A stretch of 8,420 bases of DNA from Piscirickettsiaceae bacterium (GCA_018646825.1 JABGUA010000238.1:1-8420); one strand, 5' to 3'. Counted from the first letter of the stretch, positions 1-6,654 are shown. Notes: a model not told the origin generated them from the sequence alone. Translations and numbers: made by a program.

Positions 1-1025
1 AGCAAGGGCGGCTTATCACTCCCATTTTAATGTATAACGACAACCGTGCAATTGAACAGAGCTTGCGTATTGCTCGAATTGCACCAGATAACACGGGCGC
101 TCAAGGCCCAACTTCTGGCTTAGCAAAGTTATGTTATTTTCAACAACAAACCAAAACAACAGATTATCAGCTCCTTCATCAAGCAGACTGGATTAACTTC
201 AAGCTTGGAGCGCCGCTTGGCATAACGGATGAAAATAATGCCTTAAAGACCGCTTATGACCCCGTAAAGCGTCATTGGCCGGGCTGGCTCAACCAAATCA
301 TCAACCCTAAGGTATTACCCAGCGTTGTCCCAGCAGGTAAAAAGATAGGTCGGCTATCCCCAGCGCTATGTCAACATTTTAACATTGAAGAAGCCCCAGA
401 CATTATTGCTGGCACGACAGACAGTATTGCAGGTGTCCTTGCTACTGGCATCAATAAAATAGGCCAAGCCGTTACATCACTCGGTTCGACATTAACCATA
501 AAACTCATCAGTGATAAACCTATTTTTAAAGCAGAACAAGGCCTTTACAGCCACCGCCTTGGACAACACTGGCTCATCGGTGGTGCTTCTAATACTGGCG
601 GCGCAGTACTAAAACACTTTTTTACATCACAAGAGTTAGCCGAACTCAGCCAGCAGATAGACATCCATCAACCCACAGAAGATTACTACCCTTTATTAAA
701 TGCTGGAGAACGTTTCCCTATCAACGACCCTACACTGCAACCCAGACTCACACCCAGATCAAAAAGTGATATTGCTTTTTGCCATAGCCTTTTACAAAGC
801 ATCACCAATATAGAATTACTAGCCTATCAAGCATTACAAATAGCCGGCGCATCTGAAGTCTCCTCAATAGACACCGTCGGTGGTGGTGCCAGCAATTCAG
901 CTTGGTTAGCGATTCGCCAGCACACATTGAAAATACCTATTTCTATCCCCACTTATACAGAAGCCGCTTATGGCAGTGCCCGCATTGCTCAAGGTAAACT
1001 CATCACACCTTCGGATGAAAACTAA
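1..1025 (+). CDS. FGGY-family carbohydrate kinase, D-ribulokinase/xylulokinase-like (5' end cut by window)
   Basis: ATP-dependent sugar kinase, probably phosphorylating a ketopentose such as D-ribulose in the cytoplasm. The frame is open from base 3, so the ATG at 30 is internal: the residues before it (QGRLITPIL) lead into MYNDNRA, matching the family's P-x-L-MYND-x-RA segment. About 340 residues are visible, and roughly 80-100 N-terminal residues including the first phosphate-binding loop lie outside. Counting from the ATG at 30, AGTTDS (128-132) holds the likely catalytic base Asp131. SLGSTL (150-155) and GGASNTGGAVL (184-194) belong to the ATP-binding half. GGGASNSAW (284-292) with PTYTEAAYGSA (307-317) is the C-terminal FGGY signature region. 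From memory these segments most resemble the cyanobacterial/plant D-ribulokinase group rather than AraB or classical XylB. The sugar specificity is inferred. The gene is followed after 5 bases by cysZ and probably shares its transcript. Confidence 0.85.
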   Translation, partial: QGRLITPILMYNDNRAIEQSLRIARIAPDNTGAQGPTSGLAKLCYFQQQTKTTDYQLLHQADWINFKLGAPLGITDENNALKTAYDPVKRHWPGWLNQIINPKVLPSVVPAGKKIGRLSPALCQHFNIEEAPDIIAGTTDSIAGVLATGINKIGQAVTSLGSTLTIKLISDKPIFKAEQGLYSHRLGQHWLIGGASNTGGAVLKHFFTSQELAELSQQIDIHQPTEDYYPLLNAGERFPINDPTLQPRLTPRSKSDIAFCHSLLQSITNIELLAYQALQIAGASEVSSIDTVGGGASNSAWLAIRQHTLKIPISIPTYTEAAYGSARIAQGKLITPSDEN

Positions 1026-1030
1026 ACAAT

Positions 1031-1762
1031 ATGGATAATTTATTAAAAGGTGCTGGATACCTGCTAAAAGGCTTTAGCCTGATGAATCAAAAAGGTATTC
1101 GCCGTTTCGCTTATCTGCCCATGGCCATCAACATCATGCTCTTTAGCGTTGCGATATGGCTAGGATATAGTCAGTTTGATGGCTGGTTAAATAGTCTGAT
1201 GCCCACTTGGCTACCTGACTGGTTACTCAATGCTGTCATGTGGTTAATCATGCCTATTTTCACTGCATTAGTCAGCATTATCGTTTTCTTTAGCTTTTCA
1301 ATTATTGCTAACTTTTTGGCATCACCCTTTAACGGCCCTTTAGCCGAGGCTGTCGAGAAGAAACTGACTGGTCAAGCACCGCCAAGCTTATCTTTCCAAC
1401 AAATTCTCAAAGATACGCCAGCGGTACTCTGGAATGAACTAAAAAAGATAAAATACTTTCTGCTCTGGATTGTTCCCTTATTTATCTTTTCATGGATTCC
1501 TGTCGTCAACATTGCAGCCCCTGCCCTCTGGTTCGTCTTTTCAGGATGGATGTTAACCTTGCAATACCATGACTATCCGATGGGTAATCATCAGATGAAA
1601 TTCCCAGAGCAGCGCGAAAAGCTCAAGACCCAACGGTCATTAGCCTTAGGGTTTGGTCTTGCGACATTAGCCGTTACGATGATTCCTGTCGTGAACTTTA
1701 TTGTTATCCCTGCCGCTGTAGCAGGGGCAACGGCACTTTATTTGGAAAAAGTTAAGGTGTGA
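1031..1762 (+). CDS. cysZ: CysZ-family membrane protein (sulfate transport, EI24/DUF540 family)
   Basis: Inner-membrane protein of the CysZ family. In E. coli CysZ brings sulfate into the cell for cysteine synthesis. The 243 residues compare with about 250 in E. coli. Hydrophobic stretches lie near residues 27-46, 66-97, 142-176 and 204-238. Family hallmarks are GIRRF (22-26), ANFLASPFNGPLAE (93-106), QYHDYPMGNH (178-187) and the C-terminal IPVVNF...PAAVAGATALY (218-237). The ATG at 1031 is preferred because the N-terminal helix before GIRRF is conserved, although no good Shine-Dalgarno sequence sits in front of it. The stop codon of the upstream kinase is only 5 bases away, so translation may be coupled. 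No other cys gene is visible, so a role in sulfate uptake rests on family membership alone. The 3' end overlaps the convergent idh gene by 11 bases. Confidence 0.88.
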   Translation: MDNLLKGAGYLLKGFSLMNQKGIRRFAYLPMAINIMLFSVAIWLGYSQFDGWLNSLMPTWLPDWLLNAVMWLIMPIFTALVSIIVFFSFSIIANFLASPFNGPLAEAVEKKLTGQAPPSLSFQQILKDTPAVLWNELKKIKYFLLWIVPLFIFSWIPVVNIAAPALWFVFSGWMLTLQYHDYPMGNHQMKFPEQREKLKTQRSLALGFGLATLAVTMIPVVNFIVIPAAVAGATALYLEKVKV

Positions 1763-3983
1763 AATTCGCAATAATATTATTTAACGTCTCACTCGGGCGC
1801 ATGACTTTTGACACCACCTCAACGTTGTCAAAATAATAACCGGCCAAATCAACAGCATCACCCTGTGCTTCGTTTAATTGCCCCACAATTTTAGTTTCAT
1901 TTTCAGTCAGCTCATCCGCCAACCCTTTGAAATAACCTTTAAACTCGACATCTTGTTCCTGTGCCGCTAATGCCTGAGCCCAAAACAGAGCTAAGTAAAA
2001 ATGACTACCACGGTTATCTAGCTCACCAACCTGGCCAGAAGGTGATTTGTCTAACGCTAATAGTCGGCCAGTCGCTTCATCTAACGTTTCGGCTAATACT
2101 GCCGCTTTCTTATTATCTGTTGTTCGGCCTAAATGCTCTAATGAGGCTGCTAATGCCAAAAATTCACCGAGCGAATCCCAACAAAGGTGATTCTCACCTA
2201 ATAACTGTTCTAATAATTTAGGTGCTGTGCCACCTGCTCCTGTCTCGAACAAACCACCGCCATTCATCAATGGGACGACTGACAACATTTTCGCACTCGT
2301 ACCCAATTCTAAGATTGGAAACAAATCAGTCAAGTAATCTCGCAATACATTACCTGTCACAGAAATCGTATCTTGCCCCGCTTTTATACGCTTAAGCGAA
2401 AAGGCCATGGCATCTTCAGGTGATAAAATACGCATGTCCAATCCGGCAGTATCATGATCCGCTAAATAGCGGTTCACTTTGGCAATCAGTTGTACATCAT
2501 GGGCCCGATTTTCATCTAACCAAAAAACAGCCGGCGTCGATGTTAATCTCGCACGATTAACGGCTAACTTAACCCAGTCTTGAATCGGTAAGTCTTTGAC
2601 TTGGCACATCCGCCAAATATCACCCTGCTCAACAGCATGCTCAGTTAAAACCTGACCCAAACTATCTACGACACGAACAGTACCCTTAGAAGCTATTTCA
2701 AAAGTTTTATCATGTGAGCCATACTCTTCCGCTTTTTGAGCCATTAAACCCACATTTGGCACCGTCCCCATCGTAACCGGATCAAAAGCGCCATTTTCCT
2801 TACAAAAGTCGATTGTTTTTTGGAATATTCCTGCGTAACAACGGTCTGGAATAATCGCCTTGGTATCTTGCAGTTCGCCATTCGCATTCCACATTTTGCC
2901 TGATGCCCGAATCATGGCAGGCATCGAGGCATCAACAATCACGTCGGAAGGAACATGTAAGTTGGTAATCCCTTCATCTGAGTTCACCATGGCTAAAGCC
3001 GGCCTATTGGCATAAACCGCAGCGATATCGGCCAGAATTTCCGCCTGTTGGCTCGAATCTAAAGTTGCTATTTTGCTATAAACATCCCCTAGTCCATTAT
3101 TCAAATTAACACTAAGTGAATCAAACAATGCTTGGTGTTTGTCTAAAACAGCTTGATAAAACACCCGCGTAATATGGCCAAAGATAATGGGATCAGAGAC
3201 TTTCATCATCGTTGCTTTCAAATGAACTGAAAACAACACCCCTTCCTGTTTAGCCTTATCAATTTCATTCGCCACAAAGTCTCTTAACTGAGCGGTACTC
3301 ATCATAGCTGCATCAGTAATTTCACCGGCCAACAAGGGTATTGAAGATTTCAGCAGTGTCATTTCGCCTGACTCATCATCCATAAACTCAATACGCACAT
3401 CGTTATCATCAGTTAACGTGACAGATTGCTCACTACCAAAAAAATCACCGGATGACATGCTCCCCACGTGTGTTTTCGACTCAGCCGACCATGCACCCAT
3501 ATCATGCGGGTGCTGGCGGACATAATTTTTAACGGCTAACGGCGCACGTCGATCAGAGTTCCCTTCTCGTAAAACAGGGTTAACTGCACTGCCTTTGACT
3601 TTGTCATAACGTGCTTGAATATCGCGTTTCTCATCGCTATTAATCACATCAGGGTAATCAGGTAACGCAAAGCCCTTATTTTGTAATTCTTTTATTGCAG
3701 CCTTTAACTGTGGCATCGAAGCACTGATATTCGGTAATTTAATAATATTGGCTTCGGGCTTTAAAGCCAATTGCCCTAACATCATCAAATTATCTTCAAC
3801 GCGTTGCGTTTCAGTTAAATAGTCTGGAAACAGGGCTAAAATTCTTGCTGCTAAAGAAATATCACACAATTCAACGTTAATATCTGCTGCTACGGCAAAA
3901 GCTTGAACAAGAGGCAACAAAGAATACGTAGCCAAAGCAGGCGACTCATCTGTTTTGGTATACATAATTGTTGAGTGTGTCAT
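1752..3983 (-). CDS. icd: Monomeric isocitrate dehydrogenase, predicted NAD-dependent from residue changes
   Basis: Oxidises and decarboxylates isocitrate to 2-oxoglutarate in the TCA cycle; cytoplasmic. The 743 residues are full length for the monomeric (about 80 kDa) IDH family, which is unrelated in length to dimeric Icd. Conserved substrate and metal residues are visible: Asn85 and Ser87 in LPNISAS, Ser132 in KGSAVNP, Arg139 and Arg145-146 in VLREGNSDRR, Lys256 in HLKATMMKVSDP, Asp351 in VIVDASMP, Tyr421 in EEYGSHDKT, and Arg548, Asp549, Asp553 in NVLRDYLTDLF. The NADP 2'-phosphate residues of characterised members (His589, Arg600, Arg649 in A. vinelandii numbering) are here Leu590, Cys601 and Gly650, so NAD is the likely cofactor. 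The ATG at 3983 has AAGGA six bases upstream; a second in-frame ATG at codon 7 lacks this. It lies 46 bases after the aminotransferase gene with no terminator between, so co-transcription is plausible. Confidence 0.97.
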   Translation of the reverse strand: MTHSTIMYTKTDESPALATYSLLPLVQAFAVAADINVELCDISLAARILALFPDYLTETQRVEDNLMMLGQLALKPEANIIKLPNISASMPQLKAAIKELQNKGFALPDYPDVINSDEKRDIQARYDKVKGSAVNPVLREGNSDRRAPLAVKNYVRQHPHDMGAWSAESKTHVGSMSSGDFFGSEQSVTLTDDNDVRIEFMDDESGEMTLLKSSIPLLAGEITDAAMMSTAQLRDFVANEIDKAKQEGVLFSVHLKATMMKVSDPIIFGHITRVFYQAVLDKHQALFDSLSVNLNNGLGDVYSKIATLDSSQQAEILADIAAVYANRPALAMVNSDEGITNLHVPSDVIVDASMPAMIRASGKMWNANGELQDTKAIIPDRCYAGIFQKTIDFCKENGAFDPVTMGTVPNVGLMAQKAEEYGSHDKTFEIASKGTVRVVDSLGQVLTEHAVEQGDIWRMCQVKDLPIQDWVKLAVNRARLTSTPAVFWLDENRAHDVQLIAKVNRYLADHDTAGLDMRILSPEDAMAFSLKRIKAGQDTISVTGNVLRDYLTDLFPILELGTSAKMLSVVPLMNGGGLFETGAGGTAPKLLEQLLGENHLCWDSLGEFLALAASLEHLGRTTDNKKAAVLAETLDEATGRLLALDKSPSGQVGELDNRGSHFYLALFWAQALAAQEQDVEFKGYFKGLADELTENETKIVGQLNEAQGDAVDLAGYYFDNVEVVSKVMRPSETLNNIIANFTP

Positions 3984-3998
3984 TTAAGGTCCTTAAAT
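3982..3998. repeat. Perfect 8-bp inverted repeat over the idh ribosome-binding site and start
   Basis: ATTTAAGG-T-CCTTAAAT is a perfect palindrome with a one-base centre. On the minus strand it contains the AAGGA Shine-Dalgarno sequence of idh (plus-strand bases 3990-3994) and reaches into the ATG. As RNA it could fold only with a three-base loop and a seven-pair AU-rich stem that would partly hide the ribosome-binding site. As DNA it could be a repressor site. It may also be chance in AT-rich sequence; only the symmetry is observed. Confidence 0.45.
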
Positions 3999-4030
3999 CA
4001 ATAAAAAATAAATTTGGTTCAGCCTGCTCA

Positions 4031-5212
4031 TTAGTATAGAGCTGAAAGCCGTTCTACCGCTTCTAACAGCCGTGTTGACTCCCTCGTGTAGGCAAAGCGA
4101 ATATGTGTTTTAGCTCCAAACTCACCAAAATCATTCCCAGGGGTCACCGCGACGCCTGCTTCTTGAAGCCAAAACTGAGACAGCGACATACTATCAGGCT
4201 GTGCGGCATTCAAAAAACGACTGCAATCCGCATAAATATAAAACGCACCCACTGGTACAGCTTTAATATCAAGGCCTAGTGCCGTTAAAGCTGATAATAA
4301 CGTCTGTCTCCTTTGATCAAAAAGCTGACGTCGCTGCTCTAAGATCGTTAATGTCTCAGGCTCAAATGCGGCTAAAGCGGCATGTTGGGATAGTGTGGGT
4401 GGTGCTAAAAATAGGTTTTGAGCGAGTTTATCCATGACTGAAATATAGGGTTCAGGCACGATTAACCAACCTAACCGCCACCCTGTCATACCGAAAAATT
4501 TTGAAAAGCTGTTTACTACAAAGGCATCATCATCAATAGCTAACACTGTCGTCGTATCGACATCACCATAAATCAAACCATGATAGATCTCATCCACAAC
4601 GAAATGACCACCTTGGTCTTTAATCGCCTTAGATAGAACGGTTAAATCATGCCGACTCAATACTGTCCCTGTTGGATTAGCTGGAGAAGCTAACAGCGCC
4701 ATCGATGTTTGGCTATCCCAGTACTTTAAAATACTATCAGCGGTCAATTGATAACCGTCTTCAGCTGTTACGGGCACTGACTGCGCTTGACCCTCTACGA
4801 ATTGCGCAAAATGACGATTACAAGGATAACCAGGATCAGCTAATAACACCTTTTTATCACGTTCTAACAGAGCCCCCATAACCAACAGCAATGCGCCAGA
4901 TGCCCCCGGTGTTACAACAACACGTTCAGCCGACAAAGAAACGCCATAATGTGACTGATACCAATCTGCAATTGCCTGTCTTAATTTAGGCAAACCGAGC
5001 GCAGGTGTGTAGTGGGTTTGACCTGCTTTTAAAGCAGCAATACCCGCCTCGACAATCGGTTCCGGCGTCATAAAATCAGGCTCACCGACTTCCAAGTGAA
5101 TAATATCTCGGCCTTGTGCCTCAAGCGCTTTTGCTTGAGCCAATATATTCATCACATGAAAAGGAGAAATTCCCTCAGCACGTTTCGTTATGTCTAACTT
5201 ATTCTTTGGCAT
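4031..5212 (-). CDS. Class I/II PLP-dependent aminotransferase (aspartate aminotransferase superfamily)
   Basis: Fold-type I pyridoxal-phosphate enzyme that probably transfers an amino group between glutamate/2-oxoglutarate and another amino/oxo acid pair. At 393 residues it is full length. Visible motifs: VGEPDF (42-47), the HYTPALGLPKLRQAI cofactor-side loop (67-81), SPANPTG with Asn179, VVDEIY with Asp207 and Tyr210 (pyridine nitrogen and O3' contacts), SFSKFFGMTGWRLGW with the Schiff-base Lys238 and phosphate-binding Arg246, and HIRFAYT with Arg372 for the substrate alpha-carboxylate. The MTGWRLGW form is typical of the Iγ branch that includes aspartate and alanine aminotransferases. Substrate cannot be told from sequence, so no symbol is given. 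The ATG at 5212 lies inside the end of cbbY (14-base overlap) with AAAGG six bases upstream, which argues for co-translation with cbbY. Confidence 0.92.
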   Translation of the reverse strand: MPKNKLDITKRAEGISPFHVMNILAQAKALEAQGRDIIHLEVGEPDFMTPEPIVEAGIAALKAGQTHYTPALGLPKLRQAIADWYQSHYGVSLSAERVVVTPGASGALLLVMGALLERDKKVLLADPGYPCNRHFAQFVEGQAQSVPVTAEDGYQLTADSILKYWDSQTSMALLASPANPTGTVLSRHDLTVLSKAIKDQGGHFVVDEIYHGLIYGDVDTTTVLAIDDDAFVVNSFSKFFGMTGWRLGWLIVPEPYISVMDKLAQNLFLAPPTLSQHAALAAFEPETLTILEQRRQLFDQRRQTLLSALTALGLDIKAVPVGAFYIYADCSRFLNAAQPDSMSLSQFWLQEAGVAVTPGNDFGEFGAKTHIRFAYTRESTRLLEAVERLSALY

Positions 5213-5966
5213 GAATCGCCTTTAAGTCTAGGGCAGTAATGTAAGGAGTAACAATAGATATTCCGGCCCTTTGCTGACAAAACTGTGTCGGTTCTCCTAA
5301 GTGGTCAAAAACTGCCACTGCGCCGGTAAAATCATCTCCTTTGGTATAATCGTTAAATGTAACGATGGTTGAAATGCCTGCTGCAATAGCGGCCTTAACC
5401 CCATTTTCAGAATCTTCTATGACTAAACAGTTTTCTGCTGACAATTTTAGTTTCGCTAAACAGTAATAAAAAATATCCGGGGCGGGCTTCTTTTTTAAGG
5501 CCAAATCACCGGTTGCAATAATATCAAACCAGTCTAAAACATCACTCCCAAGAGTCTGTATGATCAATGTCGTCACATTTTCAGTACTACTTGCGGTAGC
5601 AATTGCCATGCGCAAACCCAACTCCCGAATGTCATTTATCAATCTTAATACACCAAACCGCAAACAAATTTTTTGAGCATTTAACAATGCGACATAATGG
5701 CGGGTCTTCGCCGCATAGATATTGTCAACCAATACCGCAAGAGAACCTTGATAGCTAAAACTAGGATTAAACGCCCTCAAATAATAAATAATGCGCTCTT
5801 TACCACCTGCTACAGCTAATAACTTGCCATACAGAATTTCATCCCATACCCAATCGAAACCCATTTCAACAAAAGCCTGATTAAATGCAACCCGGTGTCC
5901 ATCGCGCTCTGTCTCTGCTAAAGTCCCATCGACATCGAATATGACCGCTTTTAATTGATCAACCAC
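5199..5966 (-). CDS. cbbY: HAD-superfamily phosphatase of the CbbY type (probable xylulose-1,5-bisphosphate phosphatase)
   Basis: Mg-dependent HAD phosphatase. Characterised CbbY proteins of Rhodobacter and plants dephosphorylate xylulose-1,5-bisphosphate, an inhibitory misfire product of Rubisco. Of 255 residues, the first motif FDVDGTLAETE (10-20) gives nucleophile Asp11 and acid/base Asp13. The small helical cap has FDWVWDEILYGKLL followed by AGGKERI (53-59), the feature that separates CbbY from phosphoglycolate phosphatase and beta-phosphoglucomutase. Motif II is ATASS (123-127), the motif III lysine lies in KKKPAPD (158-164), and motif IV is VIEDSENG (182-189) with Glu184/Asp185. A tail of about 30 residues after position 225 is longer than in Rhodobacter CbbY. 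The start is GTG: no ATG lies between the upstream stop and the first motif, and GGAA is placed seven bases before it. It is first in the minus-strand run cbbY-aminotransferase-idh. No Rubisco gene is in view, so the exact substrate is inferred. Confidence 0.85.
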   Translation of the reverse strand: MVDQLKAVIFDVDGTLAETERDGHRVAFNQAFVEMGFDWVWDEILYGKLLAVAGGKERIIYYLRAFNPSFSYQGSLAVLVDNIYAAKTRHYVALLNAQKICLRFGVLRLINDIRELGLRMAIATASSTENVTTLIIQTLGSDVLDWFDIIATGDLALKKKPAPDIFYYCLAKLKLSAENCLVIEDSENGVKAAIAAGISTIVTFNDYTKGDDFTGAVAVFDHLGEPTQFCQQRAGISIVTPYITALDLKAIHAKE

Positions 5967-5977
5967 ACAGTTTTTCC
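5967..5977 (-). promoter_or_regulatory. Ribosome-binding site supporting the GTG start of cbbY
   Basis: On the minus strand GGAA (plus-strand bases 5974-5977) sits seven bases before GTG at 5966. Reading upstream in frame gives no ATG or other good start before a TAG at 5991-5993. The first HAD motif begins at residue 10, the usual distance from the N-terminus for this family, so GTG is the best start. Confidence 0.6.
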
Positions 5978-6010
5978 AATGAAAAATAAGCTAAAATAAT
6001 AACAAGTTTT

Positions 6011-6046
6011 TTGCACTATAGGCTGTCATCTGGTATAGATGCGCCC
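6011..6046 (+). promoter_or_regulatory. Probable sigma-70 promoter of dksA with GC-rich discriminator and AT-rich upstream region
   Basis: TTGCAC (6011-6016) and TATAGA (6034-6039) are separated by exactly 17 bases. Downstream of the -10 box comes T then GCGCCC (6041-6046), a GC-rich discriminator that closely resembles the TATAAT-GCGCC arrangement of E. coli rRNA P1 promoters. The 30 bases just upstream (5981-6010) contain only 5 G or C and include A- and T-runs, like an UP element. The expected RNA start near 6046-6047 leaves a leader of about 31 bases before the dksA ATG, with GAGG at 6065-6068. A GC-rich discriminator is a known hallmark of promoters inhibited by ppGpp and DksA, and E. 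coli dksA is known to be feedback-regulated by DksA/ppGpp. Applying that here is inference. Confidence 0.55.
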
Positions 6047-6077
6047 TTAAATTTGAAAAGATACGAGGTTCCTTCAC

Positions 6078-6500
6078 ATGGATTCAACACAGCTTGATGC
6101 TAAATTCACCCCCTACGATGAAACATCGGGGGAAGATTACATGAACGACGAGCAAGCATCGCACTTCCGCAGTATCCTTGAAAGCTGGCGTAAACAGTTG
6201 ATGGAGGAAGTCGATCGGACCGTTCATCATATGCAAGATGATGCCGCTAACTTCCCAGATCCAAATGATCGTGCAACACAAGAAGAAGAGTTCACACTGG
6301 AATTACGTACACGTGATCGCGAGCGCAAACTCATCAAAAAAATTGAAGAGTCACTACAAGATTTAGACAAAGGTGATTATGGTTATTGTGAGTCTTGTGG
6401 CACCGACATTGGTATTCGGCGATTAGAAGCCAGACCAACAGCCACACTCTGTATCGATTGCAAAACTTTGGCTGAAATTCGCGAGAAAAATCGCGTCTAA
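6078..6500 (+). CDS. dksA: RNA polymerase-binding transcription factor DksA
   Basis: Binds in the RNA polymerase secondary channel and, with ppGpp, lowers rRNA promoter activity and activates amino-acid biosynthesis promoters in the stringent response. The 140 residues compare with 151 in E. coli; the shortfall is in the variable N-terminus. The coiled coil starts near YMNDEQASHF (21-30). Its tip carries FPDPNDRATQEEE (59-71) with the key acidic Asp61 and Asp64, equivalent to E. coli Asp71 and Asp74, and Ala66 equivalent to Ala76. The second helix is EFTLELRTRDRERKLIKKIE (71-90). The zinc finger has four cysteines, Cys104, Cys107, Cys125 and Cys128, so this is the zinc-type protein and not a cysteine-poor DksA2. 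The ATG at 6078 has GAGG nine bases upstream; a later ATG at codon 22 would remove the family's N-terminal part. The gene appears monocistronic, with its own promoter and terminator. Confidence 0.98.
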   Translation: MDSTQLDAKFTPYDETSGEDYMNDEQASHFRSILESWRKQLMEEVDRTVHHMQDDAANFPDPNDRATQEEEFTLELRTRDRERKLIKKIEESLQDLDKGDYGYCESCGTDIGIRRLEARPTATLCIDCKTLAEIREKNRV

Positions 6501-6547
6501 GTTATATCCTCATATCTAATTGGGTTTGAACGCAATCAAGCCAACTT

Positions 6548-6580
6548 AATGCCTCGATTTATCGGGGCATTTTTGTTTTT
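6548..6580 (+). terminator. Intrinsic terminator after dksA
   Basis: A 10-pair stem with one G-U pair (AATGCCTCGA at 6548-6557 against TCGGGGCATT at 6562-6571) closes a four-base TTTA loop. It is followed directly by a T-rich run with one G (TTTTGTTTTT, 6571-6580). It lies 47 bases past the dksA stop. The opposite strand has no T-run after the stem, so it acts in one direction and separates dksA from acs. Confidence 0.92.
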
Positions 6581-6627
6581 AAACACGACCAAGTTAGTCA
6601 TCGCACTTACAAACGCATTTTTTGATT

Positions 6628-6654
6628 TTGATGAAGTTCATTTCAAGTTATACT
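6628..6654 (+). promoter_or_regulatory. Candidate acs promoter
   Basis: TATACT at 6649-6654 is a good -10 box about 31 bases before the acs ATG. The -35 is weak: TTGATG (6628-6633) gives a short 15-base spacer, while TTTTGA (6626-6631) gives 17 bases with a poor match. The spacer holds a small symmetric element, TGAAGTTCA (6632-6640). The position between the dksA terminator and acs makes a promoter here necessary, but the exact boxes are uncertain. A poor -35 would suit an activator-dependent promoter. Confidence 0.4.

Noticed and set aside
30..1025. Reading the kinase as a complete 331-residue protein starting at the ATG at 30
   Set aside because: The frame is open upstream to the window edge, and the residues before the ATG continue the conserved family segment, so the gene is truncated by the window and not naturally short.
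1961..2221. Plus-strand open frame of 86 codons opposite idh
   Set aside because: It is antisense to the conserved C-terminal part of isocitrate dehydrogenase, has low-complexity leucine-rich content and shows no recognisable domain.
6015..6020. Minus-strand TATAGT as a -10 box for the cbbY run, overlapping the dksA -35
   Set aside because: No reasonable -35 hexamer is found 16-18 bases upstream on that strand, so the site is not called, although a promoter for cbbY must exist nearby.
6084..6281. Minus-strand open frame of 65 codons inside dksA
   Set aside because: It lies fully within the well-supported dksA gene on the other strand, matches no known family, and has no plausible leader.
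6480..6495. CGCGA/TCGCG five-pair stem at the end of dksA
   Set aside because: It falls within conserved coding sequence (REKNRV end), is short, and is not followed by a T-run.
6520..6544. Imperfect hairpin before the dksA terminator, possibly a second terminator or small RNA
   Set aside because: The stem is short and bulged and has no T-run; the real terminator follows at 6548-6580.
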